A stretch of 32,370 bases of DNA from Chitinophagaceae bacterium (GCA_947447485.1 CANFJP010000006.1:1-32370), one strand, 5' to 3'; numbered from the stretch's first letter, positions 1 to 8,547 are shown. Numbers and translations: made by a program. The notes: generated by a model not told the origin, from the sequence alone.

Positions 1-1432
1 AGATCTGCGTACACTTAATAATAAAGAAATAAATTTTATACGCGGCAATAAGATTGGAATGATTTTTCAAGAACCCATGAGGTCACTCAATCCGCTTTTC
101 ACATGCGGCACACAGGTAGCTGATGTGATTCGTACACACAAAAAATTATCAAGAAAAGAAGCAAAGAAAGAAACCATCAAACTCTTTACTGATGTTGAAT
201 TGCCTAATCCTGAATTGATATTCAATAAGTACCCTCATCAAATTAGTGGCGGACAGAAACAGCGTGTAATGATTGCAATGGCAATATGTTGTAAACCCGC
301 ATTATTAATTGCAGACGAACCAACAACTGCTTTAGATGTAATAGTACAACATAGTATCATGCAGCTTCTTAAAAAGCTACAGTTGCAAAACGGAATGGCT
401 ATATTATTGATTACGCATGATCTTGGACTAGTAGCAGATATTGCAGATGAAGTATATGTTATTCAAAATGGCAGCATCATTGATCAAGGGAATGCAAAAA
501 AAATAATTTCCAACCCTTCTGTAAAATATACACAGGCATTGCTCATTGATCAAATGAAACTCAATTCCATAACAAAAAAAATAATCTGTAAAGACAATCA
601 AGATCATCAAAATTTTAGCAATGAACAACCCTTGCTGTCTGTAAAAAATCTCAGCGTTGTATTCCCTATTCAAAAATCCATATTCAACAAAAGCAAAGAT
701 TTCATCAAAGCAGTGGATGATGTTAGTTTTGAATTGATGCAACAGCAAACGATTGGAATTGTAGGGGAAAGTGGATGTGGTAAAACAACCCTTGGAAGAG
801 CAATCGTACAACTAGTAAAACCCACCAGCGGAAACATCCTATTGAATGGAAAAGACTTATTTGATTATAAAAAAGAAGCCCTCAAATCATTAAGAAAAAA
901 AATACAAATTGTTTTTCAAGATCCCTACGGATCTCTTCATCCAAGAATCCCCATTGGAGAAGCCCTCATTGAACCAATGAAAGTGCATTCAATTGGCAAT
1001 AATAATAACGAAAGAAAAGAAAGAGCTGCATTGCTGTTACAACAAGTTGGATTAAAGGAGGCGCATTTAAATAGATATCCTCATCAATTTAGCGGCGGAC
1101 AACGACAACGAATTTGTATTGCAAGATCACTTGCATTAAATCCCTCCATCATTGTTTTTGACGAAAGCGTTTCAGCCCTAGATAGCACTACTCAAATTCA
1201 AATACTTTCCCTAATCAATGAACTAAAGTCGACACACCATTTTGCTGCTATATTTATATCTCACCATCTTTCTATTGTACATTATATTAGCGATCGGATA
1301 TTAGTGATGAAAAAGGGGGAAATCATTGAAGAAGGCAGCTCAGACGATGTATTTTTTAATCCTACCAATGATTACACAAAACAATTATTAAAAGCCATCC
1401 CAGGAAAAACACTATTTACAGCTATGGCATAA
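1..1432 (+). CDS. Dipeptide/oligopeptide ABC transporter, fused two-domain ATPase (5' truncated by window)
   Basis: The ATPase powers peptide (or nickel/peptide-like) import through an inner-membrane ABC permease. The reading frame is open from base 2 through the first in-window ATG at 59, and that ATG lies inside the Q-loop (GMIFQEPMRSLNP), so the real start and the first Walker A are upstream of the window. The rest of domain 1 shows the signature ISGGQKQR, Walker B LLIADEPTTALD and H-loop ITHD. Domain 2 is complete: Walker A GESGCGKTT, Q-loop FQDPYGSLHP, signature FSGGQRQR, Walker B IIVFDESVSALD, and an H-loop with ISHH. Two oligopeptide-type ATPases (DppD-like then DppF-like) in one chain is the YejF/GsiA arrangement. 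Domain 2 has DES where DEP is usual, but the catalytic Glu is kept. The permease genes would be expected upstream. The substrate cannot be read from the sequence. Confidence 0.93.
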   Translation, partial: DLRTLNNKEINFIRGNKIGMIFQEPMRSLNPLFTCGTQVADVIRTHKKLSRKEAKKETIKLFTDVELPNPELIFNKYPHQISGGQKQRVMIAMAICCKPALLIADEPTTALDVIVQHSIMQLLKKLQLQNGMAILLITHDLGLVADIADEVYVIQNGSIIDQGNAKKIISNPSVKYTQALLIDQMKLNSITKKIICKDNQDHQNFSNEQPLLSVKNLSVVFPIQKSIFNKSKDFIKAVDDVSFELMQQQTIGIVGESGCGKTTLGRAIVQLVKPTSGNILLNGKDLFDYKKEALKSLRKKIQIVFQDPYGSLHPRIPIGEALIEPMKVHSIGNNNNERKERAALLLQQVGLKEAHLNRYPHQFSGGQRQRICIARSLALNPSIIVFDESVSALDSTTQIQILSLINELKSTHHFAAIFISHHLSIVHYISDRILVMKKGEIIEEGSSDDVFFNPTNDYTKQLLKAIPGKTLFTAMA

Positions 1433-1497
1433 GTTTTGCGAAAGCTTATTAGCCGACTTGTATATTAAAAAATTACATCCATTTATTAATTTTTCTA

Positions 1498-1505
1498 TAA
1501 ATTTG
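1498..1505 (+). promoter_or_regulatory. Candidate -7 box (TAAATTTG) upstream of queA leader
   Basis: TAAATTTG matches the Bacteroidota -7 consensus TAnnTTTG exactly. There is no good TTG at the usual 19-bp distance upstream. If used, it would start a transcript near 1511 with a leader of about 180 nt before queA. That is much longer than the leaders predicted for most other genes here. Confidence 0.4.
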
Positions 1506-1520
1506 CTCACTTTTATTTAA

Positions 1521-1634
1521 ATCATGCCGTAACATGATAAGCGCCTTGCCCCATTGGAAAGGCTTACTGTCACTCTTAATGGTTTTCCATTAAATGGCAT
1601 GTGATAAATATCTAAAAATATTTTATTACATGAT
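1521..1634 (+). other. Candidate structured RNA leader upstream of queA
   Basis: Several pairings can be drawn by eye. A perfect 7-bp hairpin with a TTTT loop lies at 1576-1593 (TTAATGG/CCATTAA). A bulged hairpin pairs 1539-1547 with 1559-1565 (AAG..CCTT/AAGGCTT). A closing stem CATGCC (1523-1528)/GGCATG (1596-1601) would enclose both. The same CATG segment can instead form a local hairpin, ATCATG (1521-1526)/CATGAT (1533-1538), and a further CATGAT occurs at 1629-1634. Mutually exclusive pairings of this kind are typical of regulatory leaders. I cannot match it to a known riboswitch class, and some pairing is expected by chance. Confidence 0.35.
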
Positions 1635-1694
1635 TCTCTGAAGTGCTTTGATTTTCACTCAAGGAACCATTAGATCTAAAACCAATTCACAAAG

Positions 1695-2744
1695 ATGAAA
1701 TTATCTCAATTCCGTTTCGACCTTCCGCTCAATTTAATCGCACAACATCCAACAAAAAAAAGAGAAGAAAGCCGCATGATGGTTATCCATCGCAATTCTG
1801 GGAATATTGAAAACAGAAGTTTTCATGATATCATGGAATACTTCGATGACAAAGATGTTTTTGTAGTAAACAACACCAAAGTTTTTCCCGCAAGAATGTA
1901 TGGCCGCAAAGAAAAAACAGGTGCAAAAATCGAAGTGTTTCTTTTAAGAGAACTTAATAAAGCAAATAAACTTTGGGATGTAATTGTTGATCCGGCTCGT
2001 AAAATTAGAGTAGGAAACAAATTGTATTTTGGAGAAAGCGATGAACTTGTTGCAGAAGTAATTGATAATACCACCAGTCGTGGACGTACCATTCGATTCT
2101 TATGGGATGGCACAGATGAAGAATTCAGACAAATGCTTGAAATCATGGGTGAAACGCCTTTGCCAAAATACATCAAACGTAAACCAGAAGAAGAAGATAA
2201 AGAACGCTATCAAACTGTTTACGCAAAACATGAAGGAGCCGTAGCTGCACCCACAGCGGGTTTGCACTTTAGCAAAGAGCTCATTAAACGTTTAGAAATA
2301 CAAGGTATTCGCTTTGCTGAAGTTACGCTTCATACAGGACTAGGTACTTTCAGACCCATTGAAGTGGAAGATTTAAGCAAACATAAAATGGATGCTGAAT
2401 ACTATCAAATAAATGAAACTGCTTGTTCAATTGTAAACAAAGCAAAAGAAAACAACCATAGAATATGCTCAATTGGAACCACCACAATGAGAGCCATGGA
2501 GTCTTCTTATACAGCACAAAAATTATTAAAGCCTTCTGAAGGATGGACCAATCACTTTGTACATCCTCCTTATAATTTTAATATCGCTGATGCATTGGTA
2601 ACCAACTTTCATTTACCCAAAACAAGTTTGATGATCATGGCTTGTGCATTTGCAGGATACGATTTGATGATGGAAGCATATAAAAAGGCCATTAAGGATA
2701 AATATAGATTCTTTAGTTATGGAGATTCAATGCTTATTATCTAA
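1695..2744 (+). CDS. queA: S-adenosylmethionine:tRNA ribosyltransferase-isomerase (QueA)
   Basis: QueA transfers and isomerises the ribosyl moiety of SAM onto preQ1 at position 34 of tRNAs with GUN anticodons, giving epoxyqueuosine. It is the penultimate step of queuosine synthesis in the cytoplasm. The 349-residue product has the usual family length. Family segments seen are the N-terminal [34 protein letters not shown] (about residues 185-193), [14 protein letters not shown] and [19 protein letters not shown] near residues 303-321. The ATG at 1695 fits the family N-terminus ([11 protein letters not shown]). No other queuosine gene is in the window. It is followed by a strong terminator and appears monocistronic, possibly with a structured leader upstream. 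Confidence 0.97.
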   Translation: MKLSQFRFDLPLNLIAQHPTKKREESRMMVIHRNSGNIENRSFHDIMEYFDDKDVFVVNNTKVFPARMYGRKEKTGAKIEVFLLRELNKANKLWDVIVDPARKIRVGNKLYFGESDELVAEVIDNTTSRGRTIRFLWDGTDEEFRQMLEIMGETPLPKYIKRKPEEEDKERYQTVYAKHEGAVAAPTAGLHFSKELIKRLEIQGIRFAEVTLHTGLGTFRPIEVEDLSKHKMDAEYYQINETACSIVNKAKENNHRICSIGTTTMRAMESSYTAQKLLKPSEGWTNHFVHPPYNFNIADALVTNFHLPKTSLMIMACAFAGYDLMMEAYKKAIKDKYRFFSYGDSMLII

Positions 2745-2764
2745 TTAAGAATAATTTTATGTAG

Positions 2765-2795
2765 AAAAGCTCCCAAATCGGGGGCTTTTTTATTT
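2765..2795 (+). terminator. Rho-independent terminator of queA
   Basis: The stem AAAAGCTCCC/GGGGGCTTTT (one wobble) around an AAATC loop is followed by a T-rich tail, about 20 nt after the queA stop codon. Confidence 0.85.
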
Positions 2796-2819
2796 GCCTG
2801 ATTTGATGAAGTAGGGACA

Positions 2820-2851
2820 AAAAAAAGGGGCTATGATAGAAATCGCAGCCC
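2820..2851 (-). terminator. Rho-independent terminator of the Ldh-family dehydrogenase
   Basis: Read on the minus strand, GGGCT...AGCCC (2851-2828) with an inner GAT/ATC pairing is followed directly by a C and eight T residues. It lies about 100 nt beyond the stop codon at 2952, so the mRNA would carry a 3' UTR of about 100 nt. Confidence 0.75.
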
Positions 2852-2951
2852 GTATTAATCCAATATCCTATGAAAAACCACTTATTAAACGGATACTTTA
2901 ACGTTTTAGTATATATAATTAGAAATTAGCTAAAAAAAGTTGTTTTTCAAG

Positions 2952-4028
2952 CTAAAAATCAACTGAAAACTTTGTAGCCAAGGCCTCAAGATCTTTTACA
3001 ACAAGCGATAAAATGGGTATTCCTTCGGTCATTCTCCTCTTTTCAATCTCCCTTTCAGGATCTCCAGGAACAATTACACTAGAGAATCCTTTGGCAGGAG
3101 CAGCTTTTCTAAACCGCTGTATCCATTGATCCATGTCTTTTTTAAACGCTTCGGGTTTTCTAAAAGCATCAATACGCATAGCGCCAAAGAAATGCCCTAT
3201 TCCCTTCCCAGGCATATTTTCTGGCATTGGTATAAATGAAGGAAAAGGCGGCACCCAAGGGCCATAATTGGCTCCGCTGAGAATTCCAGAAAATATATCC
3301 ACGATTGACCCAAGCATATATCCCTTATGGCTACTATGTTCTCTATCACTCCCCAGGGGCAATAATGCTCCTCCGTTTTTTAACTCATTTGCATCATTAC
3401 TGGGCGATCCGTCTTGCGTTTGCACCCATCCCTCTGGTACTGGCTGATTTTTTCTTTGTAAGATTTCTAATTTGCCATTGGCAGCCGTTGTAGTAGCAAA
3501 ATCTGCTACAAAAGGAGGTTCTATGCCTGCAGGAATGGCTACAGCTATAGGATTGGTACCCAGCATCCTTTCCTTAGAAAAAGTAGGTGCTACCAATGCG
3601 GAGGCATTGGTCATTGCAATTCCAATCATATCGTGAGGTAGCGCTAGCATTGCATGATACCCTGCGATCCCAAAATGATTGCTATTTTGAACACTCACCC
3701 ATCCGCTACCAACATTTTTTGCCTTATTAATAGCTTGTTCCATGGCAAAAGGAGCCACCACTAAGCCCAATCCAGCATCTCCATCAACAACTCCCGTGCT
3801 AGGCGTTTCATGAATAATCTGTATGGTTGGTTTTGAATTGACTCTATTCACTTCCCATAAGCGAACATATCCACTTAATCTAGCTACTCCATGACTATCC
3901 ACTCCTCTAATATCAGCACTTAAAAGTGCTTTTGAAGCAATGTCAGCATCCTGATCGCTACAGCCCATTTTTAAAAAAATACTCTTTGCAAAATTAAATA
4001 GTCGGGTATAAGCAAAAAATTGTTCCAT
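2952..4028 (-). CDS. Malate/L-lactate (Ldh) family NAD(P)-dependent oxidoreductase
   Basis: This belongs to the Ldh2/YlbC/ComC family, which reduces 2-oxoacids to 2-hydroxyacids, or the reverse, with NAD(P); it is unrelated to classical malate dehydrogenase. Family marks include ADIRGVDSHGVARLSGY in the N-terminal third, the NSNHFGIAGYHAML segment with the catalytic His, LGTNPIAVAIP, and HKGYMLGSIVDIFSGILSGA in the C-terminal half. From the ATG at 4028 the protein is 358 aa. A GTG at 4046 would add six residues, but it lies within a candidate -7 box, so I prefer the ATG. The gene stands alone, divergent from the yebC-like gene. Substrate (malate, lactate, ureidoglycolate or a sugar acid) cannot be told from sequence. 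Confidence 0.9.
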   Translation of the reverse strand: MEQFFAYTRLFNFAKSIFLKMGCSDQDADIASKALLSADIRGVDSHGVARLSGYVRLWEVNRVNSKPTIQIIHETPSTGVVDGDAGLGLVVAPFAMEQAINKAKNVGSGWVSVQNSNHFGIAGYHAMLALPHDMIGIAMTNASALVAPTFSKERMLGTNPIAVAIPAGIEPPFVADFATTTAANGKLEILQRKNQPVPEGWVQTQDGSPSNDANELKNGGALLPLGSDREHSSHKGYMLGSIVDIFSGILSGANYGPWVPPFPSFIPMPENMPGKGIGHFFGAMRIDAFRKPEAFKKDMDQWIQRFRKAAPAKGFSSVIVPGDPEREIEKRRMTEGIPILSLVVKDLEALATKFSVDF

Positions 4029-4045
4029 AAAGCGAAGATAACACA

Positions 4046-4074
4046 CTAAAATAAAGTAATAGAACTCTATACAA
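4046..4074 (-). promoter_or_regulatory. Promoter of the Ldh-family dehydrogenase
   Basis: On the minus strand, TTG (4074-4072), an 18-bp spacer and TATTTTAG (4053-4046) resemble the -33/-7 Bacteroidota promoter with one mismatch in the -7 box. The predicted start, near 4041, supports the ATG at 4028 over the GTG at 4046. Confidence 0.5.
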
Positions 4075-4121
4075 GGTTGATGAAATCTTCATTGTAATGA
4101 AAAATAGTTTGCTCCTTTTCG

Positions 4122-4129
4122 TACATTTG
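4122..4129 (+). promoter_or_regulatory. -7 box (TACATTTG) of the yebC-like gene
   Basis: Exact TAnnTTTG match, 30 nt before the ATG at 4160. A recognisable -33 TTG at standard spacing is not evident. Confidence 0.6.
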
Positions 4130-4159
4130 CCAGCCTGAGAAACAATAAACTCAATTACC

Positions 4160-4870
4160 ATGGGAAGGATATTTGAAGTAAGAAAAAGTGCCATGTTTGC
4201 TCGCTGGGATAAAATGGCGAAGAATTTCACTCGTATTGGAAAGGAGATTGCCATTGCTGTAAAGAATAGCGGACCAGATCCAGATAATAATCCTGCACTA
4301 AGAAGATGTTATATCAATGCGAAGGCTTGCAACATGCCCAAAGACAGAGTGGAAGCTGCAATCAAAAGAGCCATGGGAAAGGAAATGGCTAATTATGAAG
4401 AAATTGTTTATGAAGGATATGCTCCACATGGAGTAGCCGTATTGGTGGAAACAGCAACGGACAATTCTACTAGAACCGTAGCCAATGTTAGAATGCATTT
4501 TACTAAAAGCAACGGCACATTAGGAACAAGTGGAAGTGTAGCATTTGGTTTTAATCGAATGGGAGAATTCAAAATAAAAAATAGCGGTATCAATATTGAA
4601 GACCTAGAACTTGAATTAATTGATTACGGCTTAGAAGAAATTGGGGAAGACAGCGAAGGAAATATTGTCATTCGCATTGCTTTCAATGAATTTGGAAACA
4701 TGAGTAAAGCATTGGAAGAAAAAGGAATCGAAGTATTAACAGCCGAACTAACAAGAATCCCCACCAATACAGTTGAACTAAATGAAGAAGAAGCACAAGA
4801 CGTCTTAAAATTGGTAGACAAGCTTGAGCAAGATGAAGATGTTCAGAAAGTTTACCACAATTTAAAATAG
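4160..4870 (+). CDS. YebC/PmpR (TACO1) family protein
   Basis: The family is annotated as a transcriptional regulator (PmpR, YebC). Members related to mitochondrial TACO1 are also implicated in translation of proline-rich stretches on the ribosome, so the molecular role is open. The 236-residue length is typical. Visible family segments are [20 protein letters not shown] at the N-terminus (most relatives have MAGHSKWANI-type starts; this variant is seen in Bacteroidota), [33 protein letters not shown], and [20 protein letters not shown] with [13 protein letters not shown]. It has its own -7 box and ends 20 nt from the convergent E1 gene. Confidence 0.93.
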   Translation: MGRIFEVRKSAMFARWDKMAKNFTRIGKEIAIAVKNSGPDPDNNPALRRCYINAKACNMPKDRVEAAIKRAMGKEMANYEEIVYEGYAPHGVAVLVETATDNSTRTVANVRMHFTKSNGTLGTSGSVAFGFNRMGEFKIKNSGINIEDLELELIDYGLEEIGEDSEGNIVIRIAFNEFGNMSKALEEKGIEVLTAELTRIPTNTVELNEEEAQDVLKLVDKLEQDEDVQKVYHNLK

Positions 4871-4890
4871 TTTCAAAAAAAGGGGCTTTG

Positions 4891-7272
4891 TTATTCAGCC
4901 ATCATTTCTTTTACTACTCTTATTACATCTTCCGTATTTGGTTTTGAAAAGTAATCGCCGTCACTTCCGTAACTCGGTCGATGGGCCTTTGCAGTAAGTG
5001 TTCGAGGAGCTACATCTAATAATTTATATCCATTTTGCTCTTCCATTACTTTATTATACATATATGCAGCCGCACCTCCAGGTACATCTTCATCGATAAA
5101 AAGAATTCGATTTGTTTTTTTCAAAGACTTGGCAATATCATGATGAATATCAAAAGGCAATAATGTTTGAATATCTACTACTTCGCAGGAAACACCCATC
5201 TGATCTAATCTTTCAGCAGCTTCTTGAACAATGCGTAAAGTAGAACCGTAACTCACTAATGTTACATCCTCTCCTTCTTTGATTATCTCGGGAACACCTA
5301 ACGGAATGGTATACGCCAAAAGATTAGAGGGTAATTTTTCTTTTAGTCTATACCCATTCAAACATTCAATAATCAATCCTGGGTCATTGCTTTGCAATAA
5401 GGTATTGTACATTCCTACAGCCTGAGTCATGTTTCTTGGCACACAAACATACACACCTCGTAGAGCATTAATAATCATTCCCATAGGAGATCCGCTATGC
5501 CAGATTCCTTCAAGACGATGGCCTCGGGTGCGAACGATGAGCGGAGCACTTTGCTGGCCAACTGTTCTAAAATGAGTTGTTGCCAAATCATCACTTAAAG
5601 GTTGTAATCCATACAGCAAATAATCCAAGTATTGAATTTCTGCAATAGGACGTAAGCCTCTTAAAGCCATCCCGATCCCCTGTCCCATAATAGTAAGTTC
5701 TCTAATACCTGTATCGAATATTCGCTGAATACCATATTTTTCTTGTAAGCCGCTAAATCCCTGATTAACATCTCCAATATGACCGAGATCTTCTCCAAAT
5801 GCAGCTACCTTAGGATTGCTTGCAAATAATTGATCAAAATAATTATTCAAAACTTCATATCCGTTCACAATAGGAGATTCGTCTTCATAGTAAGCAGAGA
5901 TAGCCTGTACTTTTAGGGCCGACTTAGGACCCTCGTTATATAGATGAGAATCATATAATTTCTCACTCGTTTCAGTCAAAGAAACATAATAATTTTTTAT
6001 GGCAATTGCATCTGGATGATGATGCTCAATTAAATCTAATGTTGTTGCAAGTGCTTTCAACACATCTCTTCGCATTGGCTCCCGAGTGGCACTTAATTCC
6101 TTTGAAATAATAGACACACTAGGGTGAAGCCCTGTTGCGTTATTAAGCAATGCTACTGCTTCAGTAACAAGGTTTTTTAAGGGAGCTGCATATTTTTCCC
6201 ATGCCAATTGTTTACTCTCTTTAACAAACTGAATGGCATTTGTTTCAATTTCTATCAAGGTTTCTTCTTCAGCTAAACTGTTGTCTATTAGCCAACTTTT
6301 CATTTGTTTTAAACAATCCCATTCTTTTTCCCAAGTTAGCCTATTGGTATCTTTGTATCGTTCATGACTACCTGAAGTGGAGTGACCTTGAGGTTGTGTT
6401 AATTCTTCTACATGGAAAAGTGCGGGGGTATGTGTATCTCTTATTTTCTGAATAGCATGTTCGAGCACTTCACACATACCAGCATAATCCCATCCTTTAA
6501 GTTTGTAAATATCAATTCCATTACTGTCTTCATTCTTTTGTAAACCAGCAAGGGCTTCAGAAATAGAAGATTTGGTTGTTTGGTATTTTTTAGGAACCGA
6601 AATACCATAGCCATCATCCCATACAAAAACTGCTAATGGCACCTGCAATACGCCTGCTGCATTCATTGTTTCCCAAAACTGACCCTCACTAGTAGACGCA
6701 TCTCCAATAGTACAAAAACAAATTTCATTTCCTTTATTACTCAACTCTTTTAACTCATGTAACGCTTCTACATTTCTAAAAACTTTGGAGGCAAAGGCCA
6801 ATCCCAATGCTCTTGTCATTTGACCAGCTGTAGGAGCAATATCACTCGACACATTTTTAAGATTTGCAAGAGGAAGCCACTCGCCATTTTCATCTACTAG
6901 TTTAGAAGCAAAATGGGCATTCATTTGTCTACCTCCACTAAAAGGATCATTCTTAACATCCGCATCAGCATACAACTGCGAGAAAAATTGCTCTACAGTC
7001 GCTAGCCCATTAGAAAACATAAAGGTTTGATCACGATAATATCCTGATCTAAAATCGCCTGGTTTAAAGAACTTGGACATCGCAACTTGTGCCACCTCTT
7101 TGCCATCTCCAAAAATTCCAAACTTAGCCTTGCCAGTCAACACTTCTTTTCTTCCTAGCAAGCTAGTCTCTCTGCTTTCACAGCAAGTTTTATAATCTTT
7201 CAAGACCTCTCTTCTAAAATTTTCAAAACTGAGCTTTTCTTGATCTTCTATCTCGTTTATTGATAAATTCAT
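4891..7272 (-). CDS. Thiamine pyrophosphate-dependent 2-oxoacid dehydrogenase E1, fused alpha and beta subunits
   Basis: This is the E1 component of a branched-chain 2-oxoacid or pyruvate-type dehydrogenase complex, decarboxylating the 2-oxoacid on TPP and acylating the lipoyl group of E2. The 793-residue chain joins an alpha domain (about 15-330) to a beta domain (about 465-793); many bacteria encode these separately. In the alpha part, the TPP/Mg motif reads IGDASTSEGQ (189-198) and ends with WDDGYGIS (218-225) where GDG...NN is the common form. The beta part has the catalytic-type FGEDLGHIGDVNQG and FDTGIRELTIMGQGIGMALRG. No E2 or E3 gene is adjacent, so the substrate is uncertain. The C-terminal region has the transketolase C-domain (VTLVSYGSTLRIVQEAAE). 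The ATG at 7272 is preceded by a good -7 box. Confidence 0.93.
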   Translation of the reverse strand: MNLSINEIEDQEKLSFENFRREVLKDYKTCCESRETSLLGRKEVLTGKAKFGIFGDGKEVAQVAMSKFFKPGDFRSGYYRDQTFMFSNGLATVEQFFSQLYADADVKNDPFSGGRQMNAHFASKLVDENGEWLPLANLKNVSSDIAPTAGQMTRALGLAFASKVFRNVEALHELKELSNKGNEICFCTIGDASTSEGQFWETMNAAGVLQVPLAVFVWDDGYGISVPKKYQTTKSSISEALAGLQKNEDSNGIDIYKLKGWDYAGMCEVLEHAIQKIRDTHTPALFHVEELTQPQGHSTSGSHERYKDTNRLTWEKEWDCLKQMKSWLIDNSLAEEETLIEIETNAIQFVKESKQLAWEKYAAPLKNLVTEAVALLNNATGLHPSVSIISKELSATREPMRRDVLKALATTLDLIEHHHPDAIAIKNYYVSLTETSEKLYDSHLYNEGPKSALKVQAISAYYEDESPIVNGYEVLNNYFDQLFASNPKVAAFGEDLGHIGDVNQGFSGLQEKYGIQRIFDTGIRELTIMGQGIGMALRGLRPIAEIQYLDYLLYGLQPLSDDLATTHFRTVGQQSAPLIVRTRGHRLEGIWHSGSPMGMIINALRGVYVCVPRNMTQAVGMYNTLLQSNDPGLIIECLNGYRLKEKLPSNLLAYTIPLGVPEIIKEGEDVTLVSYGSTLRIVQEAAERLDQMGVSCEVVDIQTLLPFDIHHDIAKSLKKTNRILFIDEDVPGGAAAYMYNKVMEEQNGYKLLDVAPRTLTAKAHRPSYGSDGDYFSKPNTEDVIRVVKEMMAE

Positions 7273-7291
7273 ACAATTTGTAAATATTTTT

Positions 7292-7299
7292 CAAAAATA
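7292..7299 (-). promoter_or_regulatory. -7 box (TATTTTTG) of the E1 gene
   Basis: On the minus strand TATTTTTG matches TAnnTTTG exactly and ends 19 nt before the ATG at 7272. A -33 TTG at 19 bp is not seen. Confidence 0.55.
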
Positions 7300-7392
7300 G
7301 CAATTTCAAAGCGGTTTGTTAAAAATCTATAAAGAGATACCCAATTTCGTAGATAATTCAAGGATTTTGTATATTTACAATCTTATTTTAAG

Positions 7393-7872
7393 ATGAAAAA
7401 AATACTCCAATTGGCCTTTTTTAGCTGCTGTTTAGTAGGCGCATTTGCGCAAAAGAGTGCTATTTTGAAGGAAAAGGGGGTATTTTTAAAGGATATTGAA
7501 GTCAAAAAAAATGATTCTTTACTCATAATAGAAGAAGCTATATTTGATTTTGGGAAAATTCCACAGGGAAAACCGGTGCAGCACGATTTTGAAATAATAA
7601 ATGCAGGGAAAAACCCCATCAAACTAATCAATGTTCAGGCTAGTTGCGGTTGTACTACCCCAGAGTGGGATAAAGACAATGCTATTGCTGCAGGAGGAAA
7701 GAGCAAAATAAAAATTGGATACAACGCCGCATCTGAAGGATTATTTAATAAATTAATAACCATAACTTACAACGAAAATCAAACCAAACAAATTACGATC
7801 AAAGGAGAAGTTTGGAAAACACCCGCAGCGAGCGCACCAGCAAACACTGTAACAAACGAATTAAAAGAGTAA
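7393..7872 (+). CDS. Exported DUF1573 domain protein (first of tandem pair)
   Basis: This is a 159-residue exported protein of unknown function. Residues 1-20 form a signal peptide (MKKILQLAFFSCCLVGAFAQ) with a likely cleavage before or after AQ. The rest is one DUF1573 domain, an immunoglobulin-like fold common in Bacteroidota. Its hallmark is the phrase FDFGKIPQGKPVQHDFEIIN followed by ASCGCTTPEW. The paired Cys of the CGCT motif is conserved in the family. The next gene, 38 nt downstream, encodes a second DUF1573 protein, so the two are probably co-transcribed and arose by duplication. A near-consensus -7 box (TATATTTA, 7370-7377) lies 15 nt before the ATG. A periplasmic or surface location is inferred; no activity should be assumed. 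Confidence 0.88.
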   Translation: MKKILQLAFFSCCLVGAFAQKSAILKEKGVFLKDIEVKKNDSLLIIEEAIFDFGKIPQGKPVQHDFEIINAGKNPIKLINVQASCGCTTPEWDKDNAIAAGGKSKIKIGYNAASEGLFNKLITITYNENQTKQITIKGEVWKTPAASAPANTVTNELKE

Positions 7873-7910
7873 AACAACTATTTATATAAACAAAAAACAA
7901 AATCAATAAA

Positions 7911-8420
7911 ATGAAAAAGTTAGCACTAGCATTAACAGCATTTGTATTAACAACTAGTCTTTTTGCTCAAAAGAAAGCAGACGATGTTGCAAAATTTAAA
8001 ACTGAAGTCATTGACATGGGTAAATTAAAACAAGAGAACCCAACAACGGCTGTATTTGAAGTTACAAACATCAGCAAAGAGCCTCTTATCATTGAGCAAG
8101 CAAATCCTACTTGCGGATGTACAATTGGCGATTATACTAAAGAACCAATCGCACCAGGTAAAACTGGGTATATCAAAGCAACCTATAATGCAAAGAATCT
8201 TAACATTTTTGAAAAACATTTGACTGTTAAGTTTGCTGGTGTTGATGAAGTAAAAAGCATCACCATTAAAGGAGAAGTATTAACTGCCGATGATTATGCT
8301 AAACTTCCTCAAGCGGTTGAAGTAAGAAAAGAAACAGTAAAACCTGTGAGCGCAGAGCAACGCTTAATGGATGAGAAAAAAGAAAAAGTTAAAAAAGAAG
8401 CAGCTCAAAAAAAACCTTAA
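7911..8420 (+). CDS. Exported DUF1573 domain protein (second of tandem pair)
   Basis: This 169-residue paralogue of the preceding gene has the signal peptide MKKLALALTAFVLTTSLFAQ (1-20), followed by the DUF1573 domain with DMGKLKQENPTTAVFEVTN and the NPTCGCTIGDY motif. It differs from its neighbour by a lysine-rich, charged tail (roughly residues 140-169, ending in KKEKVKKEAAQKKP) that looks unstructured. Function is unknown. The 38-nt AT-rich gap after the first gene contains no clear promoter, and a strong terminator follows the second gene, so 7393-8420 reads as a two-gene operon. Confidence 0.88.
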   Translation: MKKLALALTAFVLTTSLFAQKKADDVAKFKTEVIDMGKLKQENPTTAVFEVTNISKEPLIIEQANPTCGCTIGDYTKEPIAPGKTGYIKATYNAKNLNIFEKHLTVKFAGVDEVKSITIKGEVLTADDYAKLPQAVEVRKETVKPVSAEQRLMDEKKEKVKKEAAQKKP

Positions 8421-8444
8421 AAAAATAATCAATGTTTCATTGAT

Positions 8445-8473
8445 AAAAAACCCTTCATTTTGAAGGGTTTTTT
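8445..8473 (+). terminator. Rho-independent terminator after the DUF1573 pair
   Basis: The perfect stem AAAAAACCCTTCA/TGAAGGGTTTTTT with a 3-nt loop begins 24 nt after the stop codon. The symmetric A and T runs could make it work in both directions. Confidence 0.9.
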
Positions 8474-8539
8474 ATTTAGTGTATATAAAGATCGATAATA
8501 TAATCTCCGAACAATTAAATCAAGAATCATTCAACTTAC

Positions 8540-8547
8540 TATCTTTG
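8540..8547 (+). promoter_or_regulatory. -7 box (TATCTTTG) abutting the aminotransferase start
   Basis: Exact TAnnTTTG match with only four bases (CACC) between it and the ATG at 8552. The expected transcription start falls on or next to the ATG, suggesting a leaderless mRNA. Confidence 0.65.

Noticed and set aside
428..811. Minus-strand frame of 127 codons inside the ABC ATPase gene
   Set aside because: It is antisense to clearly conserved ATPase motifs and has no support of its own.
4029..4046. GTG start for the Ldh-family dehydrogenase
   Set aside because: It lies in the candidate -7 box, so it would not be fully transcribed; the ATG at 4028 is used.
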